Assembly (NCBI GenBank): GCA_947650365.1
Contig: OX393557.1
Location: 52,212,472 to 52,276,471 of the forward strand
Length of the DNA: 64,000 nt
Direction of reading: 5' to 3'
From: Chamaelirium japonicum
Taxonomy: Eukaryota; Streptophyta; Magnoliopsida; Liliales; Melanthiaceae
Shown here: positions 11,614-32,001 of the stretch, piece after piece
How positions within the stretch are numbered: the stretch's first letter is position 1
How the letters are laid out: each line of letters opens with the position of its first letter
Notes under the pieces: model-generated
The model's input: only the letters and a program-made list of their open reading frames with translations
Told to the model about the DNA's origin: nothing
Database searches by the model: none
Program-made: the position numbers and the translations under genes

Positions 11614-12424
11614 TTTGGGTCTGAAAACCTGTTAAATTTTAATTTAATTTTTTAACTAGTTTAGTTTAGGATTTCTCTAAAGAAAAACAAGAAAAAAAAA
11701 TCTAGGATTCAGTCATTTAGAAAATTTCTTTTACATAGCAATTTCTTTTTCTTTTTTTTCTCTTTTTGTAATTTTTGTGTTGTTTTGCAGGAAGTCGTGT
11801 GCTCATAAGGAAACTTGCATAATCGAAGCGGCGAGAGAAAAAAAAATTCTTCCCTTAATCTGAGTGGGTGCTGGGTATTGAAGCCCTACTCACGCCTCTC
11901 TTGACTAACAAATGGGTTGGATTGATTTAATTGCAGCAAAAGTGTGAATGCTTGATTGTCACAAAAATTAATCTGGACCACACTAAGTAAGGGAACTTAC
12001 CCTTACAAGATAAGAACATGATTTCATCACTGGATTCTTGCCCATTAGGTTATACATACCCCACATAGTCACCCAACCTAATCTAAACTTAAGTAGACAT
12101 TTGCCTTAAGGATCACTAGGTCACTAGGGCGAAAACCATCAAAAGTTGCACCAATTGCCCTCTTTGACCAACTCGATGCCTAGGTAAGCCCTATTCCTAT
12201 AAAGGGTGACAGTTTCTGTCCTAGGAGTGTGGTTTTTAAGCGGGACCCATGCCTAGAGCATTATGACCCTACCACTTAACCTAGGGGTTACCTGGTCGAA
12301 TTCGTTTCATAAGACCGAATTGGAAGCTTAGGTTCACTCTTCAAACCAGTTAGGAGTTGTCTAGTTGAAATATGCTAAACAATAGATTGTTGGTGTGCTT
12401 GACTGCGTGTGCATCATTTTATAG

Positions 12425-12972
12425 TAGGGGTGCAACTAGGGTCGGGTAAAACTGAGAACCGACCCAACCCGACCTAAATGGGTCGGGTTGGTTTGGGTAT
12501 TTTGACTAAACGGGTTGGTTCGGTTCTAAGTTTTGTGGACCCGACTAAATACGGGTCGGTTACGGGTTGGGGCTCGGGTTGACCCGACCCAACCCGAGAA
12601 CCAAACTCATATATATTAGTCCACATAAATATATGTCACGGATTTGGACTTTTGGGCTCCATCACACTAGCACCCGAGTCAACGTTATTTGTTTGCTAAT
12701 GTTGAACCAACTACCGAGAGAACTCTACGGGTGGCTAAAGCCTAAAGCTCAACATGGATCCTTAGTTTGCTAGTAAATAGTCGATAACCATTATTTTTTT
12801 AGATCAACTCCCAACCCGAGAACCGACCCAAACCAACCCGACCTTAGTGTGGGTTGGGTTGGTTTGGGTCTATACCCAAGTTGGGTTGGTTTGGGTTTCA
12901 ATATGGTAGAACCGAAGGTCCGGTTTCTGGTTGGCTCAAAACCGAACCAACCCAACCCAAGTTGCACCCCTA
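12425..12972. mobile_element. hAT-type MITE, TIR TAGGGGTGCAACT
   Basis: Perfect 8-bp target duplication TTTTATAG (12,417-12,424 and 12,973-12,980). The terminal inverted repeats are TAGGGGTGCAACT and, on the other strand, TAGGGGTGCAACTT. The interior is iterated GGGTCGG/GGGTTGG and CCGACCC words with no transposase. Eight-bp duplications and TAGGG ends indicate the hAT superfamily. It is inserted in the decayed gypsy element. Confidence 0.92.
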
Positions 12973-13189
12973 TTTTATAGGGCCTAGATTTGCATTCAAA
13001 TAGGAATTATCCTGGTTTGTGCAACCTTGGGCATGTGTGAGAGGTCAATTAATCCGAACTGAAGAGAACTATGCTAATATCCAATAAATGGGAGACAAAC
13101 ATGAAGATGTCACTCTAACGGATTATATGTACCCAACTAGGACTACCCAACCCTCCTGTGTTACCTTACCCGCCACCAATGCCACCTTT

Positions 13190-13720
13190 AACCTGAAGTC
13201 TGACTTAATCCAGATGCTCCCCATATTTGGTGGGATGGACCGGGAGAACCCATATGCGGGACTATGAAATATAATCAAATGTTTGGAAAATCCTTAATCT
13301 TAGGTTATTCCTGTTCTCGTTGAAAGAAAAGGCTAAAGCATGGTTTTATGCCTTACAAGCTGGGTCCATAACCGCATGTGCATGGCTGGTTGAAGTATTT
13401 TATAAAAAATTATATTCCAAGTAGAGAACCGTCTCAATTCGTCAGATCCTGAATGGTTTCCACTAATTGGAGTGAGAGACCATGCATGGTTACTTAGATA
13501 GGTTCAAAGACCATTTACTCTAATGCACATACCATAGGTTCGAAAAAATTATACTAGTCTAAGTCCTTTATGAAGGATTAGACTACCCAACCAAGACCAT
13601 GGTTGAATCTTTTCGTAATAGTTGGTTTTCCCAAAAGACGGCGAACCAAGCTTGGAGTACTTAGACGAGGTCGTTGAAAATACAGTCTAGTGGGAGCCCA
13701 TAAAAGAAGAGCCAAAGAAA
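13190..13720 (+). pseudogene. gypsy gag fossil
   Basis: Fossil gag region of the Athila-like element, recognisable by the plant gypsy gag core (FSLKEKAKAWFYAL, then HGYLDRFKD and a later YLDEVVE segment). It is broken in several places and not a functional gene. Confidence 0.65.
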
Positions 13721-13957
13721 CCAATCTTTGTTGATAGATATATTCATTTAGTTGAACCTAGGATTGAGGCAGAGGCCAATTTGGCCACTATAATGAGACA
13801 TTTAGAAGCCGTCGAACTAAACCAATGAGTTCGAAGGTCTACTCCAAACACCTTGGAATCACTAAACCTTAGTCAATCAATGAGTTGTGGCAATAAGGCC
13901 AATATTATGCCATGCTCGATCTGTGGTGACCGCACCTATGCTGGACCTCGATTTACT

Positions 13958-15905
13958 TGAGCCTATATTGAGGTAAGTTTGGGAGAGTGGTTCCCGAGAC
14001 CAAATAAATTGCATGTTGAATGTCACGCATCGAAGGTAGTTCATTAGGAAGGCCCTCAGGGAACATGTTCTGAAATTCTTTTAAGATAGGTTGAACTTCT
14101 TTCCGGGGATCTATTTGAGAACAGGAGCACATCCTTGGATTATATCACAATGGCTATGGATGATTTGGTTGTTTCATTCTCTGGGCTAATGATTTAAAGG
14201 TGTTTCTTAGAGTTGTTTTTGCCATTCTTTCCAATAGAGGGAGCCCTAGGAGGCAGAGGGTTAGACGAATCTTCTTGCCCTTGTAGACAAAGGAACACGA
14301 GTTGGATTTGCCATAACTGGTAACATCTAGGTCGTATAGTCAAGGTCAACCAATGATGATGTGTCCGATATCCATGGAGATGACATCAAACCAGACCTTA
14401 TCCTTGTATTCAACGGAGTTGATTGGGACAGACAACATTCAAAGACTGGTATGGATGTCATGTCATCTCATGACACATTGTACGGACTAGGATGAGGCAT
14501 TGTCTTCAACTGTAGTCGTTAATAGTGTTGATGGACACCGCATTGACACAAGTCCCACTGTAGATGATGATCTTACAGTTGTGCTCCCCACATTTAACGT
14601 GCTTCTGAAAAATGGAGTGATGTCTGTAATCATTATAATCCTTTTTAGGTTGAGCAAGGATGCACCTTACTACGATCAAATGAGATAGTCCCTCTATGAA
14701 GCTGGTTTGTATATGCATAGTAGTCTATCCTCTAGTTCATTCAGTCATCAGAGTTGACATCAGGTTCGTAGACTACCTCGTCATTCTCTTCAGTTTCCTC
14801 ATCTTCTTGTTCTTCGATGATGATGAATTTCTTGGTAGGGCATTGACTAGCAATGTGCCCAAAGCTGAAGCATCGGTAACACTTATCTCGAGACACTATA
14901 GGCTGATCACCTAAGAGTCTAAGACTCGTTTGTTTTTAAAATCCCTAGAGTTGATGGTAATAGGGTTTTGACATCATCCAGTTTGATTCTTATTATTGGG
15001 CTTGCTCCAAGTGTTGGGCTTGCTTCAAGTATTGGGTTTGCTGGTTGATTCTTTTGGATCAAATCACTTGAAGGTGGATTTATTGTTGTAATGCTTTAGG
15101 TCTTGTACTAATTGGTATGCATGTTCCAGTTTGTTGACCTCACGAAGGATGAGTTCCTTCTGTAGGTTATCTCGCATACCAGACCTAAAACTAGACAAAG
15201 TCAATTCCACATTGTCACGTGTGCCACAACGCATGAAGAATTCAATAAATTGAGCAATTACTTAGTTACGGGCTTGTTCCCTTGATTCAACCTCTGCCAA
15301 TGATCTAAAAGTTGAATCTTATAAAAAATGGGGAGATATTTTTCTTTTAATTTTCCCTTCATCGCATCCCACTGCACTATTGGAGGTTGTCTTGCCCTAT
15401 TGATCAGACTTTCAATCGTATTTCAGTGCAACTTGGCTGGACCAATCAGCTTCATTTTTGCACAGCGAACTCTGCGATCTTCAAACTTGACTTACCCTTA
15501 GTGGTCCATTTCGGTGAGCTAGTTTATGAAGGCTTTCGGCCCAAGGCGACCATCGTAACTCGATGCTTCTATTTTGATGTTACACATTGCATGTTCATCA
15601 GGTGTCTCTCGTGCTCCTTTCTCACTTATTGCCCTTGGCCTTTTGGGCGGGGCTCTTCAACTTCACCTTGCTGAGATTGGTGATTGAATTCTCAGCTAAT
15701 ACCAAACGGGTGTTCATCCGATTCTCATTCTTAGTGACTCGAGCACCTAAAGTCACTCCTAAAGCCGTGATAGCATCTAGCATTTGTTGATTCAGATTTG
15801 GATCCGTTTTAGAAGAGTAGGTCGAACTGCTACCCGTTCTCATACACCCGAGTGCAGAAAAAATTTACCCTAATCTAAGCCTGTTGCTCTGATACCAATA
15901 CCAAA
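13958..15905 (-). mobile_element. decayed Ty3/gypsy element, minus strand (gag, protease, start of RT)
   Basis: Minus-strand parts in order are a primer-binding site TGGTATCAGAGCAACAGG (about 15,880-15,897), gag, a CCHC zinc knuckle CYRCFSFGHIASQC (about 14.83-14.88 kb), an acidic stretch, a retropepsin region with IGHIIIGRPWLYDLDV (about 14.28-14.36 kb), and the lead into reverse transcriptase (LPSMRDIQHAIYLV, LPNLPQY, about 13.97-14.03 kb). It stops where the plus-strand gypsy fossil begins. Many breaks are present and the copy is old. No LTR pair was found, so the limits are approximate. Confidence 0.75.
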
Positions 15906-16049
15906 GCTAATGCTAGACAGACGAAGGAACAAAGCCCTTAATAAAGATTTTAAAGGGCGCAGAAGGGTGTGTGCCCTCACCATAAAGGTTTCTCTCCTAG
16001 ACTAGCTAGGTAGGTTTATGTTTTCTCGTGCTCCTTGAAGCTACCTTGT

Positions 16050-17660
16050 TCTATTAACGGGTCGTTAGGTTGCAAGTTCAAGATGTACAAAAGATTGAAA
16101 GGATGCCCTTTGTCGCCTTACCTTTTCATCTTAGTGATTGAAGCTTTCGATGCCCTCGTTAAAAGGATTCGAATGTCGGAGTTTTATGAGGCTTAGGGTA
16201 AAGACTCAAACCTTCATTTCATTGATGATACCTTACTTTTTTGTGAAGCTTATTGCAGATTATTTTATTGATAAGGTAACTGAGGTTCTCGATTTACAAT
16301 AGGAAGTTGAGGTAGGAAGATTTTCATTCAGAAGGTTGATGCGAAATTGTAAGGAATGAAAAGAAGATGTCTCTCTTTCGTGAATTCAGTTCTCTCAGCA
16401 ATTCCTTCATACTACCCTGTGCACTTTAAGTTTCCATCCTTGGTCATCTCGAAGCTTGACCATATTAGACGTGACTTCTTGTGGAGAGGTTCAGAAAGTT
16501 CGTGGCATACTACAACCTCCTCAAGTGGGACCATGTTTGCTCAACAAAGAAGGTAAGTGGCCTAGGTGTTCTGGACCTGAGGAAGTTCAATGTCTATATG
16601 CTAGGGATCTGGTGGTGGCGAATCAAGCAATAGGGGGAGGAAATTTGAAGTCAATTCTCCTTTCCCTCTACTTGCATCGCTTCTCTCCAATACAAATTCG
16701 ATCGAGAAACTCGGGTAAAATCTTTCCCTTTTGGAAGTGTGTCCTTAAAGTGAAAGATTTGTACAACTCAGACTATGGAGTGAGGTTGACATTCTAAGGA
16801 TCTATGGCTGGGGTTTGTCCTTTCAGCCTCATTGTTCCTGACCTATGCGCTGGCAGCTGACAAAGGAGCTTTGCTTCTTCCCTCTTTAGGGGGAGATCTA
16901 TAGGATCACCTTGGAGGATCAGGTTCACAACCCCTCTATCAGTAGATTTTCAACAGCAACTGCAAGATCTAACTCAAATTGTTTTGCCTATTTCTCCTTG
17001 GTGATAGACTGGCCAAATCTTCTTGGTGTTGGCACTCCTCCCGTAACTTCTCTGTCAAATCTTTCTATTCATCCCTATCGTCAAATGGAGATCCTTTCCC
17101 AGTAGTTGCTTCAATATGGAGATCCTTTCCAAAGATCAAAATCTCCTCTGATGGCAACGAGCAATAAGATCCTCACGAAGGTGGACCTGATCAAGCGGAA
17201 TGACCGAAATGTATAGAGTCAGCCACTTTCTGTTGAGATGCTGATGAGAATTCTTCCCATGTCTTACATAGATGCAGCTTTGTCAATTGGGTTTGGGATT
17301 TCTTCCTTTCGAATTTAGAGACCACCTCCTTTCCTTCTAGCCTCAAGAGCATTTGGTCGACTTGGAGGAGGTGTAGGATCAAAACGTCTGCAAGACTGGC
17401 TTGGGATATTCTGGTGTTGGTTGTTTCCTGGTCTATCTAGATGGAGAGGAATAATTAGATCTTTCAAGGCAGAAGTGTGACAAGTGTCAATGCAGATGGG
17501 ATATGTAGGAGAGTTGCAGAGCTTTTCAAATTGTAGTCCTCCCTTCTACTTTCGGACAGTTCATAGGATGTTTTAGCTTTCTGTAATTTGATCCAAGTCT
17601 ACTTTATTAATAACTTGGTCTGGGGCTATCTTAATCCTCCCTCATTCAAAGGGTTTCACA
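16050..17660 (+). pseudogene. L1-type LINE remnant (reverse transcriptase 3' part)
   Basis: Conceptual translation gives the non-LTR reverse transcriptase motifs GCPLSPYLFILVIEA (from about 16,101) and FIDDTLLFC (about 16,219). It then shows the plant LINE downstream region (SVLSAIPSYYPVHFKFP, HIRRDFLWRG, FWKCVLKVKDLY) and the C-terminal W-x-x-x-ERNN-x-IF signature near 17,430-17,460. An A-rich end follows at about 17,648-17,665. Frameshifts and stops break it throughout, including a stop inside the WSI-MERNN motif. The 5' part with the endonuclease is missing, as usual for 5'-truncated LINEs. It lies just upstream of the first resolved exon of the WD40 gene, probably within its first intron. 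Confidence 0.8.
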
Positions 17661-17998
17661 AAAAATAAAAAATTAGTACCGTCTTTTATTTTTTGCCTTA
17701 AAATTTATTTTTTATCATCTATTGCCCAAGATGAGTTGACAAGACTTCTTTTATAGTTTTTGCACTGCCCGACTATGGATGGAAGCTGAAATTAGACTCG
17801 TTTTAATTGCTTGTCCGAAGATTTTGGGAGTTCTTATGATGGTTTTCTGGTTGACCTTATCAAATTATGCACTACTAGTCAACTAGAAGAAATCCAAGAT
17901 TTCAAATTGCTTAATATTCATACTCGCTCATGATAAACTGTTTTTTCTTTTGCTTTTGAAATGTGAAATCCATTAATATTTGAATATCTGCTATTCAG

Positions 17999-26997
<8,999 letters not shown>

Positions 26998-28777
26998 ACA
27001 TTCCCAACCTAAATATGTAAGTAGCACAAATGTATGTGATTGCAACACTCAACTGCCAAAACTCAATGAGCTGGTACCATGTGAGATAAATAATTATTAT
27101 TTGTTAATTCATGTTTTTTCTACACACTGCTCTATAACTGGTGACCCTTTTTGTGCTGGCTTATGCTTTGTATATTGCTAATAATAATTAGGGTAGATTA
27201 CTTGAAAACCCCCTGAACTATTTCCCATTTTCACATTACCCCCCGAACTAAAAAACCGAACAAAATACCCCATGTACTATGAAATATATTCACTTAGTCC
27301 CCTCTCCGTACAAGTTCAATTTGTTCAGAAAATGGTAAATGATCATGTTTTCTGTCAATTGTTTACCCCACTAGATAATTATACACAGGTACACAAATTC
27401 AGACGTACCTTGGTAAAGATATCCACATATATATGCACATAGAAGTATGTGTCATGCACACGTACAAGTACATGCAAATATTAATTATATACATATATGA
27501 TCCTTTGTATACATGATTGTGAATCTTTAAACCCCCTCTTAATTAAAAACACTTTAATGCTGTTTCGTTTCAGTTATTTTGTAATTTCTCTAGGATATTA
27601 ATGCAATTTTCTTATGTCCTATCTTATCTTCAACCCCCTGAACTAAAAATCTTAGAGGGTTGATCCTTGTTCTTTGAGAAAGTCTTTGAAGTTTTGTACC
27701 TAGTTGGTTAAGTTTTTGGCTTCATTTTTAGAGGGTTGACATCAAGTTGACAACCAATGTGAAAATTATTGTCAATCATTTTCTCAAACTTTCGTAACTA
27801 GAGTCGTGATCCATAATAGGGGAAGACTTAGGCTGGTGAATATGCAGGCACAAACACATGCATACATGAATACATGCAAAAGTACTATGCACGGACAAAC
27901 GCATGCATACATGAATACATGCCTAATTTCATGTGCTTATATGATATATATTGATTATTGTTTTTATTTACTGATTTTTTTATGGGAAATTTTAATCTTA
28001 CCCCAAATATCTGAAAACAGACGATGTTTACTCTTGGTCTCTCGATCACTTGGCAAATCTGTTAAAGGGCCAACTATAATCTTTCTTATATCCCACAACT
28101 CTCACCAAACCTTAGTACATATGGGTGAACGAGGAGTTAGCGGCCTCGACGGCGTTCATAAGGTGTGCTCAGCACCACCCACCTTTGACTGTCAACCTCA
28201 TCGGCGAGAAAGAGTAAGGTAGGGAGTTTGATTGGGGTGTATTCAAGAGAGACAAGGGGGGGTTAATTGGGGTGTATTCAAGGTGGCAAGGGTATTTTCG
28301 GGATAAGAGTGATGTATGATCCAAGAAAATGGAGTGTATTCAAGTTTGATAGAAAACAGGTGCGGAGTATGTATAAAATTTTCTTTTTTTATACACAAAT
28401 GATGAGTTGGCATTTCTTCTTCTTTTAAAGGTGTGGAAACTTGGAAATAGAGAACTTCCAGTTTGGCAAAATTTTAGATTTGGAGGGACATTGAAATTTT
28501 GGAGTTCCCCCATTATGGTGAAACTTGTTCCTATGCCATTGTTTAGTCCCACATAGCCTAGAGCATCACAGATTCCTAGAGCGTTCCCTATTTTAGGAGC
28601 TCTTAGATGCCACATTGGCAAAGCAGGGAGTGAGGATTGAAGAGCACTACAATGGACTCCTGGTGCCACTCCCGGTTTCCAAAAGGTCCAGAAACCCCTC
28701 CTCTTTTCCATGAAATGACAAAACCTAATTTTTTTAAAAAATATGATTGAATCCCAGTCGTCCAATCTCCTGTAAAC
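26998..28777. other. gene-free region downstream of the WD40 gene
   Basis: It holds the 3' UTR of the WD40 gene, then MITE-like C-rich lines (ACCCCCTGAACTA, CCCCCCGAACTA near 27,210-27,250). A 53-bp-spaced direct repeat around GCATACATGAATACATGC lies at about 27,850-27,925, and GGGGTGTATTCAAG occurs twice near 28,235-28,280. No gene is supported. Confidence 0.5.
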
Positions 28778-28896
28778 CCCAAAACCCATCGGTGAGTTTC
28801 TACTATGTGACAAATTTTTTTCGGGGTTACTATATTGGCTACAATAACTCCGATAAATTTTTGTGCCTAGTAGAAACTCACTTATGGATTTTGGAG
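28778..28896. repeat. foldback (inverted repeat about 60 bp per arm)
   Basis: The left arm CCCAAAACCCATCGGTGAGT onward mirrors the right arm ending ACTCACTTATGGATTTTGGAG, with scattered mismatches. The form is MITE-like or pre-miRNA-like. Mismatches are spread evenly and nothing marks a mature small RNA. Confidence 0.7.
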
Positions 28897-29887
28897 TTTT
28901 CATGCGATCATTCGTTAACCCAACCCTATTATTTTCATGCGATCACACGTTGACGTCGCTTTCGAGCTTGTTGTCGCCGCTAATGTGAGCTGGGGGCCCA
29001 TGATTTAGCAGGGCGTGGGAGCTACTGTAGCGAGTCCCTTGGAGATGCTCGTAGGAAGTGAGCATTCACCTTACGTGTAGATCTTTGACCCCAAGAGTTG
29101 GCCCCCATGTAAGCTAAATTTGAATTTAAAATTTTAAATTTCCAACTGCCATCACCAAATCGCCCAATTACTGTGTAGTATTACTGCACTTCGATCGATC
29201 GAGTTATAATCCGGTTCAAAATTTTAAACCCGAGCTCGTCGTCTCGCTTCGTCTCTCCTTCGGGCTTCTTCATCATGGTAAATTTTGCACTGCATGGTCG
29301 GTGACTAGGTTTCCCAGTCCTCTCTATCATAGAAGGGGCATGTGACTAGATCGTTTACGAGAGAAGAAGAGAGAGAGGGGGGCAGTAAGGAGATCTAGAT
29401 TTAGGGTTCTTGTTAGATGCCGTGAAGAGAGAAGAGAAGGAAGGAAGTAAGAGAGAGAGAAGAGAAGAATAAAGGAAGAAAGAGGATATGTGTATCTCTG
29501 ACAATTTGTTTAGGTCATTCTTCGATTCTCCTTCAGGTTCCTCGGTGCATCTCCTTTGCTTTTACTTAGGCCGTTTCTTTCATCTCTTGTTGATTCTCTG
29601 GTATATCTCTGTATCTCTTGGGCCGGTGAATCTCTACTTTGTGCGTGCGGGTGTTCTGTGAGGATCAATGAGAGGATCATGTATAATTTCTTGATAGTGA
29701 TAAGTCAAATCCTTGATTGTCAATGATATTTTATTATTCGTATAATTTTGTGGGTATATCGGATTCTTATTGCTTTGTTGTTGGGCGTGATCTCTAGACT
29801 TTGATCCTCGATCCTCCAACTGCCAGTACTCGATTGCCAGTCTGAGCAGAGCGCCATTCACTAGTTGCGACCCGAGTAAAAACCGAC
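28897..29887. other. gene-free spacer
   Basis: GA-rich patches near 29,360-29,480 and otherwise unremarkable sequence. No exon, RNA gene or element end was recognised. Confidence 0.4.
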
Positions 29888-30033
29888 GACTGTGATAAAT
29901 ACCACTTAAGCCGTCTGTAAACTTTTATGTAAACCCATCTGGTTGAATAACATTAATTTCGACTGTGATAAATACCACTTAAGCCGTCTGTAAACTTTTA
30001 TGTAAACCCATTTGGTTGAATAACATTAATTTC
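29888..30033. repeat. 73-bp tandem duplication
   Basis: Two adjacent copies (29,888-29,960 and 29,961-30,033) beginning GACTGTGATAAATACC differ at one base by my reading. This is a recent duplication. Confidence 0.93.
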
Positions 30034-30170
30034 TCATCTGGAAAATAATTCAACAGAAGGAAAAAAAAAAAAACAGACAGATCCACCAAGAAAGATCCAC
30101 GAAGCATTGCCCGTGCATTTAACCTAGTTTGGATAGGGGTTCTAGGTGCATTACCCAAAACTTTCTTTAT

Positions 30171-30447
30171 GGGCTATTTTGACTTTGCCCCCAAATTTAC
30201 CTTGAATTAGACTTTACCCCCCATATTTTTATTAATTAAACTTTACCCCCCAAAACTAACTGTTCCGTCAGCTCAACCCCCAAAACTTTCTTTCTTTTCC
30301 GTCAGCTCACCCTTTTTCTTAGACGGTAAGCTGACGGAACATTTAGTTTTGGGGGGGGGGGGGGGGGGGGGTAAAGTCTAATTAAGGAAAAATGGGGCGT
30401 AAAGTCTAATTCAAGGCAAAATTTGGGGGGCAAAGTCAAAATAACCC
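30171..30447. mobile_element. foldback MITE with long inverted arms and a 21-G run
   Basis: The ends are inverted: GGGCTATTTTGACTTTGC and GGGTTATTTTGACTTTGC on the opposite strand. The arms continue inward over about 100 bp (TAGACTTTACCCCCC, CTGACGGAACA). A G run occupies 30,351-30,371. The flanks share only AACTTT-AT like bases, so a target duplication is uncertain and the superfamily is not assigned. Confidence 0.75.
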
Positions 30448-30805
30448 AAACTTTATCAGACGGGCAATGAAGAGCACCGGTTCGTCTGCATTCCGGCTTT
30501 GTTCCTAGTCCCCAGATGCAGGGATCGATGGCCTCAGTGCCGTCCGATGGCCCAGGCATGCCCAATATCCGAGATGTAGGACTCTGATGTCATTGATTAC
30601 GGAATTCGGAAGACCGGAAGGAATCTAGAATACAGACGAATCGGTCTCGATACGACATTAGTAAGTAAGTAGACTGGAACGCAGTACATTGGCCACGTTT
30701 CACGCATGTGGAAGGTTCCTTCGGCAGTAGAAGCTGACGTAACCTACCGCAGGCTGCTTGCCCCATGGTATGGGCCCCACCACTAAGGACATATGCTCCT
30801 CCATC

Positions 30806-31421
30806 TAGAGGTGTATAGAAAATCGGTGGAACCGAAGAACCGAACCAAACTGAACAGGTTTAGATCGTACGGTTTGGTTCGGTTAATTTCATACAGGATC
30901 GGTTCAGTTCTAATTCCTAAAGTATAGAATCGTAAGGATCGGTTCGATTTCCGATTCAGGATGCCAATTATCCGAGCCGAATTGAAACTGTTGCTACATA
31001 CACATCATGGGTCGAGCCAAATACGAATGATGGACTTGATGTGTACCTGGACTTTTGCTGCCTCCTATTTTAAAATATCTGAAGTCCTCCAAATCCTAAA
31101 TCTTTGATGATGAACATATGAAACTCTCTCCTTGGCCATATATTCATGTTAGTCTCTATACTTATTTTTCTATTTACGAGTGTATAGTTGGTTTTCTGTT
31201 TGCAAACTTTGCTTGCTGTGTTGAATGTTATTCATGATCTTCTATCTGTCATCTCTACATATTTTAGAATCATTGGAATCGAACCGAAGCGATTTTGTAT
31301 GGTTTGGTCCGATCTGGTTCTATGCTCCCAACTATACGATTCTAATTCCTAATTTTTGAGAACTATTGGGATCGGTTCGAACCCTAATTCACCCTGAAAC
31401 TGAACCGAACCGAACCCCCAA
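30806..31421. mobile_element. hAT-like MITE with CCGAACC/GGTTCGG interior
   Basis: The interior alternates GGTTCGG and CCGAACC words, as in other plant hAT-type MITEs. The left end is TAGAGGTGTA; the right end reads TTGGGGGTTC on the other strand. Flanks CCTCCATC and GCTCCACC match at 6 of 8 positions, an aged target duplication. No transposase. Confidence 0.55.
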
Positions 31422-31790
31422 GCTCCACCCAACATTAATAGGCCAGATCATATCGACCACTTGACTGGTGGAACATCCAGGCTGGCTCCTAGGACAGCAA
31501 AGCTTTATTTATATAAATATTGTCATTATTCAACCCTTGGTTAAATAAAGGGTCAGCCTTAAGTTCTGTTAAAGGTTATAAAGAGATCTCCAAGCAGACT
31601 GCTTACGTCCCCACACCGACGTAGACAGCTCGATCGTCCGAAATCCACACCGACGTAGACAGCTCGATCGTCACATGCAACTTCCAGTTCAGAGAGAGAA
31701 AGAGAGAGAGAGAGAGTAGAGAGAGAGAGAGAGAGAGAGTTTGACTGAATCCACACGTGACACCTAGTGGTCAGCGAGGTCCCCAATGCA

Positions 31791-31804
31791 CGCATGCATG
31801 CATT
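31791..31804 (+). promoter_or_regulatory. RY-type motif upstream of GASA gene 1
   Basis: GCATGCATGCAT, about 205 bp before the start codon. CATGCA is the core bound by plant B3-domain factors such as ABI3/FUS3. The same motif is kept in the duplicated upstream blocks at 56,028 and 59,211, which suggests a shared ancestral promoter. Confidence 0.55.
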
Positions 31805-31883
31805 TCACAGCCCACTGCCAGCCTACTAACCCACTGCCTCAGGTTCAGCCTCACCGACCCTCCTCCTCCTCCTCCTCCTGTGT

Positions 31884-31891
31884 CTATAAAT
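31884..31891 (+). promoter_or_regulatory. TATA box of GASA gene 1
   Basis: CTATAAAT, about 115 bp before the ATG. A (CT)n leader at 31,923-31,964 lies between, so most of the 5' UTR is the CT tract. Confidence 0.65.
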
Positions 31892-31922
31892 CCTCACCCA
31901 GACTCACCCAAACTACTCACCC

Positions 31923-31965
<43 letters not shown>

Positions 31966-32001
31966 GCTATCTATCACTCTCTAGCTCTCTCTCTCTCTAA
32001 A

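Larger units (their letters stand above)
10387..13957 (+). mobile_element. decayed Athila-like Ty3/gypsy element (LTR end, PBS, gag remains)
   Basis: The sequence TGGTATCATTGCCGGGGA at 11,596-11,613 matches the gypsy/Athila-type primer-binding site (canonical TGGCGCCGTTGCCGGGGA). Upstream LTR-like sequence includes CTATAAATC and a tandem duplication. Downstream at 13.19-13.72 kb lies gag-like coding sequence that reads LIQMLPIFGGMDRENPY and FPFSLKEKAKAWFYALQAG in separate stretches, typical of plant gypsy gag. The element is old, with many breaks and no recognisable pol on this strand. A hAT MITE sits at 12,425-12,972 and copia element 2 splits its LTR. Confidence 0.7.

Noticed and set aside
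28340-28903. 187-codon open frame on the minus strand
   Set aside because: It runs through a foldback element and low-information sequence. No domain, intron signals or start context support it.
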